A stretch of DNA of 64,000 nucleotides from Macropodus opercularis (GCA_030770545.1 CM061109.1:13872001-13936000), one strand, 5' to 3'; counted from the stretch's first letter, positions 25,701-40,700 are shown. Program-made: numbers and translations. The notes: generated from the letters alone by a model not told the origin.

Positions 25701-28700
25701 AGTCGCTCTGAAGCCTTTATTCTTGAATCGCTACCTAGTTTGAAGCAGTGTGAGTGTTGAGTGTGTGTGGGTGGCGGAGGAGTGTGAAGCAGGGCTGGTC
25801 AGTCCCAGCAGGAAGGACCTGATCTGGACATGGTTGTTAAGTTTCATTGGCTAATGGGGGGGGGGGGGTCGCTTCATTGGCTGCTATCTGTGGAGCTCAT
25901 TATTCACATGGTGGGTGGCAGAGAATGAAACCCCCCACAGCAAAAGAACCGGAGAAGTGGCCACAGGAGGAGGAGGAGAGCGTGGAACAGCAGTGGAACA
26001 GTGACGGCTCACATTCACAGCGTCTCTCTGCAGCGTTGTCTGTTCACCGTCTGACTGAGGAGCTCTGCAGGAAACGTTCCGTAAAGAAATGCATTCATGC
26101 CAACCTGTGTGGTTATTGATCTGACGGGCAGAGAGGCCTCTTCAACGGTGTTTTCTAAGATTATCAACCTTTCAGCCTGACTCCGCTTGTTGTCCCTGTC
26201 AGAAGGGATTTAATTTTCCTGAAGGATTAATGCAATCAAAGCTTCTGTCAAATCCTCTTTTAGCAATAATGACCAGTCGTCCTGAGACAATCTGCTGCCA
26301 AGTGTTTACTCTCACTCGAGGATGGGTTTCCTAAACATCATACATCACAGCATTTGTATCGTGCTGCTCTTTGTCTTTTTGTATTTCTGTGTTGCGTTGA
26401 TTCGATCTTCAATGTTGAGAGGTGAAATGATTCTGCAGAATCCCTTCATTCTGTTGTCAAATACTGTTACCAAGCCAGTCGCATTGATGAAGGGAAGATT
26501 AGAATGTAAGGATCTTAATGCTGCTTAGTAGCTGTCGGCCTATCAATTGACTCCAGCTCCACTCAAAGCTGCTGCAGCCTGCTGATAAATCCCATAGATT
26601 GTTTGTGATGATTTTCAGACGATCGAAGACCAGAAAGTGTGTCAAAGGCCCAGTGATTGACAGTTGTGTTAGCCTGTGACTGGAGGCTGACTCCTCCGGT
26701 CGAGTGATTTGTAGTGATTTATCCAGACTGTGCGCGTATCAACCGTCCTTTTTGTCTATTTGTTCTTACCCTGCAGCAGTTTAAATGAAAAAACTCTTCA
26801 CAGTCATCTTCCCAAGTCATTTTCATCTCACCTTTCCAAAGAGGTATTAAAGAGAAATCCATCATCTCCTCAAAGTAATGTCACTCATTATATCACTGGC
26901 ACTGGGTTGTACATTATTTCTCAATCAGGATGTGTTACAATTCAGAAATCTTTCGGAGAGCGCGACTAGGATTAGTAAACTGTTTCTTCGAGTCGTAAAC
27001 AAGCAGAGTTTGTGGTGGAGTGTGACTGTAGCGTGGGATTAGTTCGGCTTTTCTCCCCTCGACGCTCTGCCACGTCTCGCATGCTGTCCCCAGAATCTCC
27101 CGGTCTCATTTCATTTCCAGATTAGGACGGATCGGGACAGCTTCAGCGTTCACCGAGGGCTGACGTCTTCGGTCTTGTTTACTTCCTGCCCGCTGTGCAT
27201 TGACTGACGTTGCCATGACAGAAGTACATTTGTTATTCCCCGCATGGAGAATAGGAGTTTGTTATTATTAGCATGAATCGACAGTTTGAATAAGTGTAGT
27301 TGGCGCCAAGGAAGTCTTTCACCGAGCGACCCCATTTTTAACTCAGCTCCTATGCATCCGTCATCATAACATTATTCATTGTGATGGAGTGGAAAAAACC
27401 CAGTAAATCATATATTACACAGATCTGACACAGTTTTCAGAGAGCGCTGGTGAGGGCTGGTTTCGGCTTTCCCATAAAGCGTCACAGCGAAAGGCCCACT
27501 GGCCTCTTTATCAGCGATCTAACCGCACGTGATGGATACGTCCTGTTGAGTCTAATTGTCATGAAACGTAAAGTGAGACCAGAGCAGGGTGATAACAGAG
27601 GCTCTAGTTACAGTCACTGTAATTTTGACTCCTGCAGAAGATAACGACAAGAGATGGCAGAAGACCTATGAGAGATGGAGCCCTGAGGAGACGCATTGGT
27701 GTGTGTGTGTGTGTGGAGCGTTTGATGGTGAAACTTCAGAGTCATTAAGTATTAAATAAACTGCTATTGCATTCCACAGCAGACAAAAAAAACCATTCTG
27801 GCTAAGCTGTGTGTGCTTTTTGCTCATAAATAAGGCAGGCACTTCTGATTGTAGGGCGAATGTATAATTCATGCACTGCCCCTCCTGCTCCTTCTCTTTT
27901 TTCTTCTCACTTTCTGCCAAGCTATTCCTTTTCAGCTCTTTGTTGTCTGCGCCCTCAACTGCATTTAAATTAATAATTAAAGTGATTCTCAAAGACTGTC
28001 TGTGACACCACCTGCTAGGTTACTCACCGACTCTGCGCCTGCTTCAGGAAACAAAGCAGAAAAGCTCGGGCCGTATACATTTCAGGTCACCGCGCTGGAG
28101 CTGGACTACTGCGGTGTTTTAGTGGGTTGTAAATATGCAGGAGTTATGACACTGGCACTGTGCGGCGCGTACATCCCTCTCAGGCTGTAAAACACTGGGA
28201 GATTTGGAAAATATGTCGTCACACAATAATATGAAGGGAAATCTGAAGAAGCCTATCAATCTTGGTCTGAATTAAGTAGCACAGTTTTATTAACTTGTAT
28301 TATAATTAATTGATGAACTCATATTTAATGCAGTGGTTAATGTTATAAAGCAAATGGTGCAAGTTGTGATTATCTACATACATCATTCATTATTCATTCA
28401 CCCACAGTTTTTTGCAGACCTGGTCGGAACCGGTTTGTGCTGCAGGGTATCACCAGCAGACACACTGTCCTTGCTTAGAGCAGCTATAGCAGCGAGTGGT
28501 AAACACACGGTGATAACAATCTATTGCGCCTTCATGCCAATTTTTTAAATATGGCTTGGAAACCTGCAGAGAGCCATCGATTTGCCACACGCGCTGCTCC
28601 ACCTGACTCCCCTCACAGGCCTCATGTACGTGGTCGACTTGGGAGCAAAACAAGTGCGGACGCATCAACCTGCGTCAACCTTGTTATCCTTCGTTTATGT

Positions 28701-31700
28701 GCTGGTTCTTGTTATTGTAAACCCCCACAACAACAGCTGTAAAACTTTCGGTCCTTTCTTTGCTTCGGCACAGAGTTGCAGAGTGACGTCACAGGTGCAT
28801 TGTCAGCCTTTGTGATCTACCTGATCCTCTCTGCACACACACCTGTGCTGATTTACTGCTGTGCCGAAGTTAAATACATGATTAAATTCAAGACATTATA
28901 GCTTCTGGACACACTTTAAGGTCAGGTTGGGTTGAAGAAACACTGCGTCTAGAATTTATAAGAGCTCAGCAGAGGGGTATCTTTTTCCTGATTTACTTGC
29001 TGTACTTTTACAATCTTTTGAAACTTAATGGCCTGTGTGAAACATATTGGAAAGCCCTGCTTGCGTATGAGTTTACACTCATTCAGATCACAGCTCAGGC
29101 ACTTGATGAAATATGATTCAGCCTGGTTAACCTGTAATGAAAGTCTCAGCGGGTATCAGAGAAAAGACCATAGATATTGCCTGGATAGTTCTGGATAGTT
29201 TATACTCTACAGATTTACATTTGAACTATTGTTTGAAATTAAACTATAGGCCTGGGTTGAAATCAAGTGGCTCTGAATTTAAAGAAGCAGTTTGAAGTGG
29301 AGCATGTGCCACGAATGAGGATGAGAAAACGAAAAGAGAAATCGTTGTGGTTTTCTCTAAGAGCTGAGGCAGAGGAAGCGAATGAGTGACAGGCTGCCGA
29401 TGTGGAGTCATGCCCAGTGTGTTGCTGGGTACATGAGAATTCAGATTGTTTCCTTAAGAGATAGAGGGAAATGAATTGAAGGTTGAGAGACACGTAGAAA
29501 CTGATAAACAACGATGGACTCTACTCTGACTCATTTGACTGATTATTAACGGTTTGCTATTTTAAATATCAATTAATCATTAGAGTAAAAATGTCCTTAA
29601 ACTGAATTAAACTAGGTGGAAAAACTTATCTGCTTCCAGTTCTTTCAAATGTGTTCAAATGGTCCAGTTGTCATAAATGACAAATTGGCTTTGGATACTT
29701 GCAAGTAATTTGATATCACTCCCACTGAGCTCTGTGAAATAATAACATATATATTTGATTTATTTCAGACATTTTATTGACTCAATGATTAATTGGGGAA
29801 AGAACGTCAGAATAAAGAATATTGGAAATAATTGTAGTTTCCTAATTCATGCATTGGCCACTTTAGACCTTGTTGTGTAGGTCATACTCTCATAGTACAT
29901 TCCAGACTAACTGCAGCAGTAATGATAATAATATCTGATAGAATAAATCTGTCCTGACTGTCTCTTGTGATACCAGATACCAGACCATATTTTGATAGAC
30001 AACGGTTTTCAGTTTGAGTGATTGTGAACCTATACCCAACCTTCTCTGTTGTTTGGTTGGGTATAGGTTGAAAACAACACGGAAGACACTATAGAAACGC
30101 GTGGTCTTATAATATTGTTGGCGAGTAAACGAACCCAAGCCGTGTTTGTAAAAGATGTATCACATGATAAAAAGCTCTTTCTCCGTCTGCGCTGCAACGT
30201 GAGCTGGGTGTTTTTGTACTGCTTGTATCTACTTTGGAAGGAGCGTTGGAAAACATCCATTTCCTGTGTATGGCCATGCTGACTTACTGCAGATTGATAC
30301 CCAAAACAAGCAAAAAGATGAGTTTTCAAGCCTATCTGGATTAGAGGGGATGCGGTCTGAGAGAATAAAAGACAGAAATGAGAGCAGCGAGGAGATAAGA
30401 ACTGAGACGAAACCGGGAAAGGAGGGTGCAGACTGCAGCCAAATAAAAAATGAAATTGTGAGAAGTGGGTGAATGTGTGGAGTGAGTGCGAGCAGACAGC
30501 AGAGCCTGGCGACTTGCTCCAGGATGGGTCGATAGATGAGCAGAGAGCTGAGAGCAGCTGGAATAATTGAGTCTGGTCATCGGAAGTGTGAAAAGTGCCA
30601 CGGCAGCAGGTCGTCGCCATAACTCAGTGAGATTGGAGGCTAGCTTTCCAGTGTGTGTGTGATGAACACAGATTCGTCCTCCGCCAGAGGAGCAGGAAGC
30701 AGTGACTCCATCCCAAGGGGCATGAAAGGCACCTTGTAAACATGTGTCGGCACCATCTGAGCCCGACACCCTCCGTCGGTGCTGGGACTCATATGCTCAC
30801 TTCTCGGTTTTTGGGAGGGCGGAGAGCGTCGTGTTTTAGCTGCATGGAAAACGCAGGTACTCACATGTTCTGCCACTTGATTTTGTGTATATTAAATTTC
30901 ATTTACAAAATAAGAGGATCAGTCATAGCTGCCTGAGTTTAAATCTGGTCGGGCTATATGGGAAAATGTCGTGTGCATCAGTGTGAGTTATGGCCTGTCT
31001 TTTATTTTGTATACACTGTGTATTGTTAGGCCTGGGGCAGACTTGACTAGTAGCAGTTCATGCTCCATTAAATAAAACGAAACACTTGCATGACATTTCA
31101 TACATGCCCTTTTCATAGCGTATGTTATTCCAGGCCCTCACTTGGGGCACTAAGCATTTTTATGATGGGTGGAGATAACCATGCTCCTGATGGAGAAAGG
31201 CAGTTTTGTGCACTTTAGCTAACCCGCCAGCAACCCCGTGTCTCCCCCTTCCCCTCCCACCCCCAGCTTCACCCCCTCGGTCTTCCCACCCGCCTTGTCC
31301 CAGCTCTGACAAAGTGAAGATGGGCTGTGGCATTGGCTGCCATTCAGCGTGACTCTCTCATCGGCCCCACAGAATGCCTTTCAGGGTCCCCCAGAGTAAC
31401 AACCGCTGCGTTTTATTACGGCGTGAAATGGGGAGTGAAAGAGCGCCATGGATGTTGCTGCTTAACCATGCAGAATGTGTCACTGTTGGGAAGGAATATA
31501 AGAGAACAACGGGGAAATCAGTTGCTTTTGTGAGGACTACCAGCTTCAACCCATGGAAGCAGCCTCATGCTCCTGTTTACACGTGGGAACAAAATAAAGT
31601 GTCATTGTAGACAGAATTTATCCAGAAATGTATCAACATATGTTGGATAATTGTGTGCATTGCTCCCTCTATTCAGAGCAGAGCTACCATGAAGCTCTAG

Positions 31701-34700
31701 CGCTTTAGGGAGACCCAGACCCAGCAGATACACTATGTGCAGCTCCCCTGCTGTGTTCTAAATAAAACAAAGTACAAACTGGTCAGACGTGTTTTGAGTT
31801 TTTTTTACTATGAATTGCTTTACATAACAATAGCTGCTGTACAAATCAGTCTGATGATGAACCAAACTAACAGTTCCTTCAGATTTGAGTTATAAAGGCT
31901 GGAGCCACATTCACGGTGTTTTGGTGACTAGTATGGTATAATAGACAGGCTACAACTGGTGAGGACTGTTTGCTCCTAAAGGCCAATATAGCACATAGCA
32001 GAACCCTGCCAAAAAACACAGGTTAACAGTAAATACTGTACGGCACACCCAGGTATGTTTTGGCATCTTTAGCGTCATGGTTTAGATTTAGCTCCAAACG
32101 GTGGAAATGGGAATCAGGCATGTGATTGATGAGCGCACCTTTGTAGTTATCAGCCGTTCTGTTTGCTTGGGTAGGACATCTGTCGTCAGTCTTCCTCTTC
32201 CCTGCTTAAATGTCAGCTCGCGGGTGCGCCTGGGGAGAAATGCTGACAGACTGTTCGTTTTCAGCACACCTGCAGGAATTTATCACTGCCCCAACACAAA
32301 TAATAAGAGTGGCATTTAGGATTTTCTCATTTAGCAAAGACACCTGTTGCGATAAAACTTTCTGGGACATTTCAGCAGATTTTGTTAGTTGGGAACTTTT
32401 CCCTCAGAGGACGTACAAGACAATGGGAAAACTGGAAGCGTGAGGGTGAGACAACACTAAACACACAGCCAACATTGTGAACTGCGTTACGCAATGTGTT
32501 GTGTTAATTCATGCTGCTTGGCACGCAAGCCTGAGCATCTCAAGGTAGCGATGTTTCTATTTTCACAAGTCTTCTTGTGATTGTGTTGGACCAGAGAGAG
32601 ATTCATCCCAAAGAAAAGCCAGTGGAATGCATTCAGTCCATGCACACAAGGTCTTTCAGTGAGTAAAATGAACTTGATCCCCAGGCTCATGTGTGTATGC
32701 TCACTGATTTGTCGAAGGGATTTGGGGGCTTTAACATGTGCATCTACTGGCAGAACGTCCTTTAGACACAAGCGCAACACACAGCTATTGCCTCAACCCC
32801 TCTTTGTTCCTGCGCAGAGCTTGTGATGCTGATGTCGCTGCCTCTGCCCCGTCTGCAAAACAAAGTTACTTCTAAAAGGTCAACGCATTATTAATAGCTG
32901 GTGGTTACATTCTAGATGCCGATGCATGAGCTGGACAGTGCGGCCGAGCTCAGGTACCATCTTGAGTCTCTGAGGCCCTGGTTCGCTCAATCAGCTCTGC
33001 AGAAAGCGCATCCGAAGCTCTGCAGAGAACTGAAGCGGAGTCTGGTGGCTGTGTGCGCCGCGTCCTGATTGCAGCCTGTTCCTTCAGAAGAAGGTTTATG
33101 TTTCATCATGTGTCGGTCCACCACGCTCCATAAAAAGCAAATAAACTTTTCACTGGGAATGTCTTAATAATGACAGAGCTGGGTAATGACTGAATTAAAG
33201 AGTCATAAATACAGCTCATGTCCACTGGCGGAGATGTGAAGTAGCTTGCGTCGACGTTGAATGAATTAGGAGTAGGTGCTGTCGTTTATCCACTCTTACA
33301 TCACACCACTCCTCTTTCCACCAATTATCTTTTTTAAGGACGCTGAGGTTCATATTCTGGCCAAAGGTCAGCCTCCACTGATCTATATCTGCTATATCAT
33401 ATCTCTCCCAGCCAGCGGCCAACACGCAGACCTGCCCCGGGTGATAAATGTTTGCGAATCCGTTGGAAATCTATTGCTGCGCTTTGCCGTAGCGCTGTAG
33501 CTGGTGCAGGAGCTGAAGCGGAGCTGAATGAGCGGCTTTGGCAGGGCTCTGGGTGGTGCGGTTTGGGCTGCTCCCAGCGCAGCACACAAGCAGGCTGGCA
33601 GCGGTTTGTCTGTTCGACTGAGCTTGATCTTCTCTTCTCTCACACCAGCTCCCAGTGGCCACACGTTCCCCTTCGTGGGACGGTATCTGACTAATTCTAT
33701 CAGACGTGTGTGGACTTTTCTTGTTCTCTCTCAATTGCGTTCAATTTGACTGAATTTGATAAATTCAGGGTGAGTTGGACTGGTCACGTATTATCATCCC
33801 ATTATATTTGGATGCCTTCACGCTTCAGTTAATGCCAAAAGTCAGTTCCATGTGATAAAAATCCAAGAACATGAAACCGCCTGTATCTATCTATTGAAAG
33901 CCTGCTGGTAGAGAGAAGGGAGCTTATCAAGCCCAGACACGAGCAGGATGAGAGTGAAGTGCAGAGGGTGCAGGGAGGATGGCAGCATTAAGAATCTGTC
34001 AGGGCTCACACCAAGCAAAACCCAAGCATCCAAAGATTTCTAGACACAGCACAAGGGTGTGCCTGTCGGCTCATAACGGACGACCCCTATCCTCCACGTT
34101 TGCTTGAAGGCATGCAGGACGTCTGTAAGAAAAGAGGGGGAGAGGTGTGACGGGTTATTGAACATGCAGTGGCTGAGTGAGTGAGGTGTCTGTCAGGCAG
34201 CCAGCGCTGAAGCACAGAGAGCACCATCTCCACGGCGGGGGCTGTTTGATGTGGCTGCCTCTTTGAAGAACTGACACCCTTCTCCTTTATTTTGTTTTTT
34301 CTTGACAGTGCCTGGAGCCCTGCAAGGAATCCTGGGACCTGAAGGAAAACCAGTGCCAGGATTTATGTGAGGTATGTCACTACCACAAATGCTACGGTTG
34401 CCTCAGATTCAAGCGTTCGGGCTTAGTGGGAAAATTCAATAAGGGGAAAGTTTGTGAGGAGCGTGAAGTACGACTTTTTTGCACAGTAATGACATTCTCT
34501 CTGAGGCCAAATCAAAGTTTTAATATACTCCCAGCTGCAGTGAGTCATAAGCTGTAATGTAAACAGGGCAATCCCTGTTAGCAGCCAGGCAGGTTGGTCT
34601 TGAAAAGAAATCTGACAGAGGTTTTTCTTCCCCCTTCTCCTCCTTCTTCTCTGCACCCTCTGCTTATTCTTCAGCCACTCTTTCCCAAGAAGCACTACGA

Positions 34701-37700
34701 GTGTCTGACAAGTTGTGAGTTCTTGAAGTCGGTGCAGGGAGTGAAGCAGGGCGACTGTCCTGCCCCTGAGAAGGCCAGCGGCTTTGCAGCGGCCTGCGTG
34801 GAGAGCTGCGAGGAGGACGGGGAGTGTTCAGCTCTCAAGAAGTGCTGCTCCAATGGCTGCGGCCACACCTGCCAGGTGCCTAAGAACCCATACAAAGGTA
34901 AAGCTAAAGGCTAATTATAATAATAATAATACAAGCTATTATTCATTTACTGGATAAAAAGGCGGTTCAGGTTGATTGATTATACTAAACACCGGTGACG
35001 GTTTTCCCAGCATCCCTGCTCTTGATTTATTTATTAATCAGCACCGGTTACAACAGAGCTGAACACAGGTCATCAGCTGAATTCTGGACACGCTCTCCTT
35101 CTTTATTTTTCCTTTTTAATAAATGATGTTTAACATCTGGCGGTGGTCCCTTACATAAATCACGTTTTAATGTGATTAAATGTTTTACTTTGCATAATTT
35201 TCATAAATAGCTCTGAACCGATTAATCCCTCTCAGACATTAATTTAAAAACTTGATGATGCAGGTTGTAGATTATCTGGCAGAATTTCTGACATCTTGCT
35301 TTGAATCATACATTTGCATTCTACTTTGCCCACACAGAAATTGGATTACATCTTCTGTCTTCAATTTGCTGGGTAAGCTTGATAAGCTTGGGTTTCACAG
35401 ACACAATGAACTCAAGGATCTCTGCTCCAGTAAAACAGTTTAATAGCTCTGCTCAAGGCTTGCTGCTGCTCGGAGGGTGCGAGTCATTATGTGGGAGAAC
35501 CGAGAGACCCTGAACTTTGAAATGGGAGCTGGAACTGCATTACATATATATGTACTATCAGCACACAGTTGTTTACAGCCTGAGGCCATAACAAATATGT
35601 CGAGGCAGTGGAAGACGAGTGCAAATCAAGCTTTGAACTGCTGCAGTGATGAGCTGTAGCTGCGTGTGCTTTGAATCGCACTGCAGTGAGTCGAAGCAGA
35701 TTTTACTGTGCGTACTGTATTTAGGGGCGAGAAGCAAGAGCGTGTGATTCGTGAGTTTGATCTCGCGCGCGCACAAAAGCGAGCATTTATATTTGATTTG
35801 GAAAAATCCTGAGGGACTTTGCGGTGGCTGTCATGCTCAAAAGGTGAACAGCACGTTAATCGGGGAAAGATGAAAGCAAGCGTAACCTTGAAAATTTCAA
35901 TACAGTGACCCAGTCAATGAAAACCATTCAGCAAGCTGCGGGACCTTCGCATCGAGCGGCCTCACCCGCTGATTTAGTCCAAACACTGAGCTCATGGCGG
36001 GTCACCGTCGGCCCTGCATTTACACTGAATTACACTCAGCGTTCTGGTGAAAGTCTAGATGGAATTCCTCTCCGGGTTCTCAGTGTTAAAGGTCTAATTA
36101 GTTGCTCATGGTTTGAAGAGCGTAATTGTTTCTGTGTGTGCGCGGGTGTATGTGTGTAGCCTGTACCATGATGAGCCACGATGCTGGAAAGCATTAGCAA
36201 ACACAAGCAAGGAGAAATGGAGCGTTTCCCCCGCTGTGATCGCTCTCAGATGTGTGCGTGTTGTTCAGGTTTGGGTCCCGAGCCCCTGTGGATGTCGCTG
36301 ATTGAGAAGAGCTCTAGTGCTCAGGATCTGCGAGACACTGCAACCCCCATGAGCTTTTATGTGCGGTTCCTTCTTTACCCATCATCCACTGCATTGTAGT
36401 GCCACCTCAAACATGTATATGGAGGTGTATTTCAAAATACACTGTACAGCATATTGGTGCATTATTTACTCCTCTTCGCCTTATTTCCATAACTTTCTCT
36501 CTAGCTGGCTCTTTTTTCACATTCCTGGAAGACAAAGCACCACATGTGATGCAACCCAATTCGTTACAAATGTGCTTTGATCAGAAGACGCGCATAATGC
36601 AAGATAATGCTAGAGAAACGGGGGGAAAAGAGCCGTGGGTGGTTAAAACTGAGAATGTGTGAAAAAATGCAGATGTCGGAATGAAATGAAATTAAGTCAT
36701 ATTAACATTGTCACAACAAGTCAGTCAGTCAATTAGTCCATCAGCCATCTGTCAGCCAGCTTACGGTAAACCTTCATGCTGTTTGTAAGCTCCTCAACCC
36801 CTGTAATTAGAGCCGTGATTATGACAGTATGTGCGTGAGTATCGAGAATTATATTCCTGTAGGGTAATTGTTGGCGTGATTAGGCCATGAATGGATGTCG
36901 TACTCCTGATCGTGCTTCAGCGGCAGTTACATCATGGTTTGGAGTAAACGAGTGGCCACTGAAAAATGAATGCCGTACGATTCTTGGACCAAACCTGAAC
37001 CAAGAGTTATCTTTGGAAGGAGTGAGCAGGGAGAAAGTGTTTGTTTCCCTCCCACGTACGGCAGAAGACAAAGGTTGTGTGTGTGGGTTGTTCGGTTTGT
37101 GCGTGTGAGACTTGCGCTTTGCAGGAGTAGTGCGACGTTGTGGGAAGATGAGCTAAGACAGAGCGAGCGAGGAATGCTGTGGTTACCTTGCTGTTTAGTA
37201 TTGCGCAGGAAATGTGACACGTTTGTTCATATACGCGCACACACACACGAACACACTCCTCCTTGGAGCTGTGAAACCACAGCACAATGACCCCCAGCTG
37301 TTAGCATGCACAAAGCTGGTGTCAGTGGGACGGAAAGTACTGAAGCACTAACTCCATGCGCGAGCGGATCGAGGAACCTCCTGCGTCGTCTGCGATTTTA
37401 TACCCACTGATTAATCACTCGTACCTGGCCTGTATGAGCGCAGACAGACGTAGATCAAGCAGTCTGCGTGCAAAACACAGCCTTGATTATGTTTATCGAC
37501 GTGCTGCGCGGCCTTGAGCGTGTGTTGACAGCGTTTATACATGTGCAGCGGCGGTGGGCTGCTCAGCAGTGACAGAGGTCCAACATAATGGTCTGAAGTG
37601 CTAAGCAATTTACTGGATGTATTCAGCCTTCTCCTGTACTTCCAAACTTGCTTTTCCAATCTCCATCTCATTATCACTGTGCCCGACGCTCAATCAACAA

Positions 37701-40700
37701 CTCACTACGACTCCACGGCAATAAATTCACTTGAGAGACTCAGGCTGACTTGGCTGAGCGTTTGGCCCAGTCCTGCACTCTGAACGGCTGGATGTAAACT
37801 GCAGTGATGCAAATGAACGCCACGTATAGCTTGTGTTGTCTGTGTGCGCAGAAGAGAAGGCGCCATGTTCGCCGTCTCGCATACCTAAATGCAAACTATG
37901 TGGATCACAGCTACTAAAACACGTCGCTTTGGCCAGAAAATATCAGACTGATGTTGTTGACCCACAGCATGAATTATATCTATTGCAGTGAGGTCATGTC
38001 TGATTCTTGAACGGTGTCACGTATCTGCTCCACTGACTTTCATGCGCAGGGGGAAAACTGCAGATGTCAAGTAAATCCCATCGTGAGGTTTTTCCCTGAT
38101 TGTGCTTCTAGGAGTCCCTCTGAAGCCAAGGAAAGAGCTGGTGTTTCTGGAGCATCCGTCAGGTCAGCTGGAAATCCGCTGGTCATCCAAGTTCAACATC
38201 TCAGTGGAGCCCGTCCTCTACGTAGTGCAGCGCCGCTGGAACTATGGCATCCACCCGAGCGAGGACGATGCCACAGACTGGCAGACCGTGGCACAGGTAG
38301 GCCTGCTGTGCATCGCCTGTGCATTGCTTACGTTTAACTTTTTCTTTTCTTCTGGGCGACTCTTTGAATCGGATCCGTGTCATAATGACACGTTTGCCTC
38401 TGCGTGCTACGAGCTGCAGCTGTGAAAGTGCTGCACTGCGCTGACATTCCTCACAGTCGCAGTGTCTTTGAAAGTTTGGCAAAGAGAATCGCACAGTTGA
38501 CTGATGTGGCAGCGAACCCACGTGGGGCTGTGACCCTGCGTGAACCCTGACACCTGTGGTTTGCTCTTTCTCCATCTGTCTCTCAGACGGCAGAGGAGCG
38601 CGTCCAACTGGCTGACATCAGAGCCAGCAGATGGTACCAGTTCAGAGTTGCCGCAGTCAATGTCCATGGGACTCGTGGCTTCACTGCACCCAGCAAACAC
38701 TTCCGCTCATCCAGAGGTATGTGTTTGTGTGAGGATTTGCATATGTGTGTGTGTGTGTGGCCTTCCTGTTTGACACCCTCCGTCCTCCATTTGTTACGCT
38801 TTGGTCCTTGGAACAGGTGGACTTACGCTTTTAAGACCCGATTTGACGTATGTTAGAGTAAAGCATTTCAGTAGAAATTACGCTGCTGGTCTTAAGCTGC
38901 TCAGCGTCAAAGCTTTTAGCAGGATGTTTATTTAAAGCAATATTAGGCCTGTGAATTATGTAGTTTAACTTTAATTGTTTAAAAACAAAGTGTTTCCTCG
39001 GCAGCTTTCCCATTTAATCAGTGCGTTAATGGAAGGGGAAGTTTATGTCGAGCGGTCGTGCTACAGCTAGATCTTCATTTGTGTCTTCGAAGGTGGGGCT
39101 TCCCCCTTTTTACAGTCATGTAAAATGTAATATGTCTGAATTAGTCAGGATATTGCAGGTCTCAAATGAATGCAAGTGCTGTCTCGCTTCCAGTAGTAGT
39201 GACGCAACCCTTCAGATCTTTGCCACAGATTAGTGAACTAGCTCTGATGGCATCTTGTGTTACTGCTCAACTCGCCTTAGCTGCACTTTCAGCGCTGAAT
39301 GACGCTAAATAGCTATGTTGTGCTACAGATGGTATTTGTTAAAGTTAGGGGCAGTTGTTCTGTGGTTTCCAGGGATTATAGGTTTGTGAAAACAATATTA
39401 TGTTTAGATTGCATCTGCATCCGATCAAACACGGTGCGTTTGTTTGACGTTCTGTATACAGCAGATGCAAACCCATGTGTGCTAAATGCTGTCCATGTGT
39501 TAATCCTTGAGCCTTGAATTCAATGCCTGTCAGTGTATGTTATATGAAAAGTGTCTTCATTACCCTTAATGAGCAGCACATCAATAATTAACCAAAGTTG
39601 TTTGCTAGTACTGACAGATATTGAAAGTTCCTACTATGTTCTGCCAGAAAAACGTGTGCCAAGTGCAAAAAATGTTAGTGTTTCGTGGTGGTCTTCTGTG
39701 TGTGTGCGTGTGTGTGTCCTGTCAATCGTTTGCCATGCCTTTGCTCCCCAGAGCCTTGTGGAGGTCTGTCTGACAGATCCAGACACCTGGTGGGAAAGGA
39801 TTCCACTGCAGGGATGAAAACAATCTCCAATTAGGCCAATCGGTGCCAGAATGTTGATAGATTGATGGGGGCTGTCATGGATTTGATAAGCCACTGGACA
39901 TTCTGTCATGCCGTTGTTATTTTTATAGTATGGCCACGTCATCTGATTGCAATTTTGGACTACTATACTTTGTTAGGTGCAATTTGTAAGAACTGACGGG
40001 TTATTTGTTTAGCACAGCCAGTGTCAGCTGGTGTGGAGACTCTGATGTGTCTAATTGTGTTTCTGGAGTGGATTAAATGTATTTCAGGTGGGTCAGCGCA
40101 GGGTGAGCGCAGCCAACCGGGCTGTGGCGTGAATCATTTTCTCATTAAAGGGCTATTCCCTCTGGTCTGGTGTCTGGCATTTGGCCCTGCCTCTCTTCCT
40201 GCACCAGGCTGTCATCAGAAGCTGACAGAAGGCTGGGCCACAGTACACACACATGGCTTCACAGCAGTTTTATTCCACACACACACACAGAAACATACAC
40301 TTGGTGTACATGGATGGCGAATGTGGACCAGCATGTGTTTGTTAACCCCTGACCTGTGTTCTTGGTCCCGCCGAATGCACATACATGTGACATGACACCT
40401 GTCATAACATCCCGTGGCAGATTGTCAATAGAGGCCTAATTGCTTTAGCCAGCCTCATACCGGTTCTCAAACTCAACTCAACCCACGAGTGGTGAAAGAT
40501 ATCCTGGCCTGTAATTCGCTGAACTTAAAATTATACTTTGAGGAAAAACTATCTTGGCCCAAGATATGTCACATGCAAGAACAGACGCTTTTTGTTTCCC
40601 CTAAAAATCTACACTTGTATTAAAATCGGTGCTGACAGATTCTTATTTTTTGTTGTTGCTGTCTTCAGACCCGTCCGCTCCCCCCAGGCCAACTAGCCTG

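Larger units (their letters stand above)
22061..34308 (+). other. anos1: anos1 intron 2 (12248 bp, phase 0), the largest intron
   Basis: Acceptor TTTTTTCTTGACAG. It contains a 13-base G run at 25856-25868, a TG repeat at 27699-27715 and a perfect inverted repeat at 30027-30069. Overlapping minus-strand open frames at 30030-30769 are compositional, with no recognisable domain. No coding exon of another gene was recognised. Its size and 5' position make it the likeliest part of the gene to hold enhancers, but that is inference. Confidence 0.85.

Noticed and set aside
30030..30769. Overlapping minus-strand open frames of 196 and 142 codons in intron 2
   Set aside because: Two frames of the same strand overlap, the translations are Ser/His/Cys-rich without a domain, and the interval lies inside an intron and over an inverted repeat. 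Best explained by composition.
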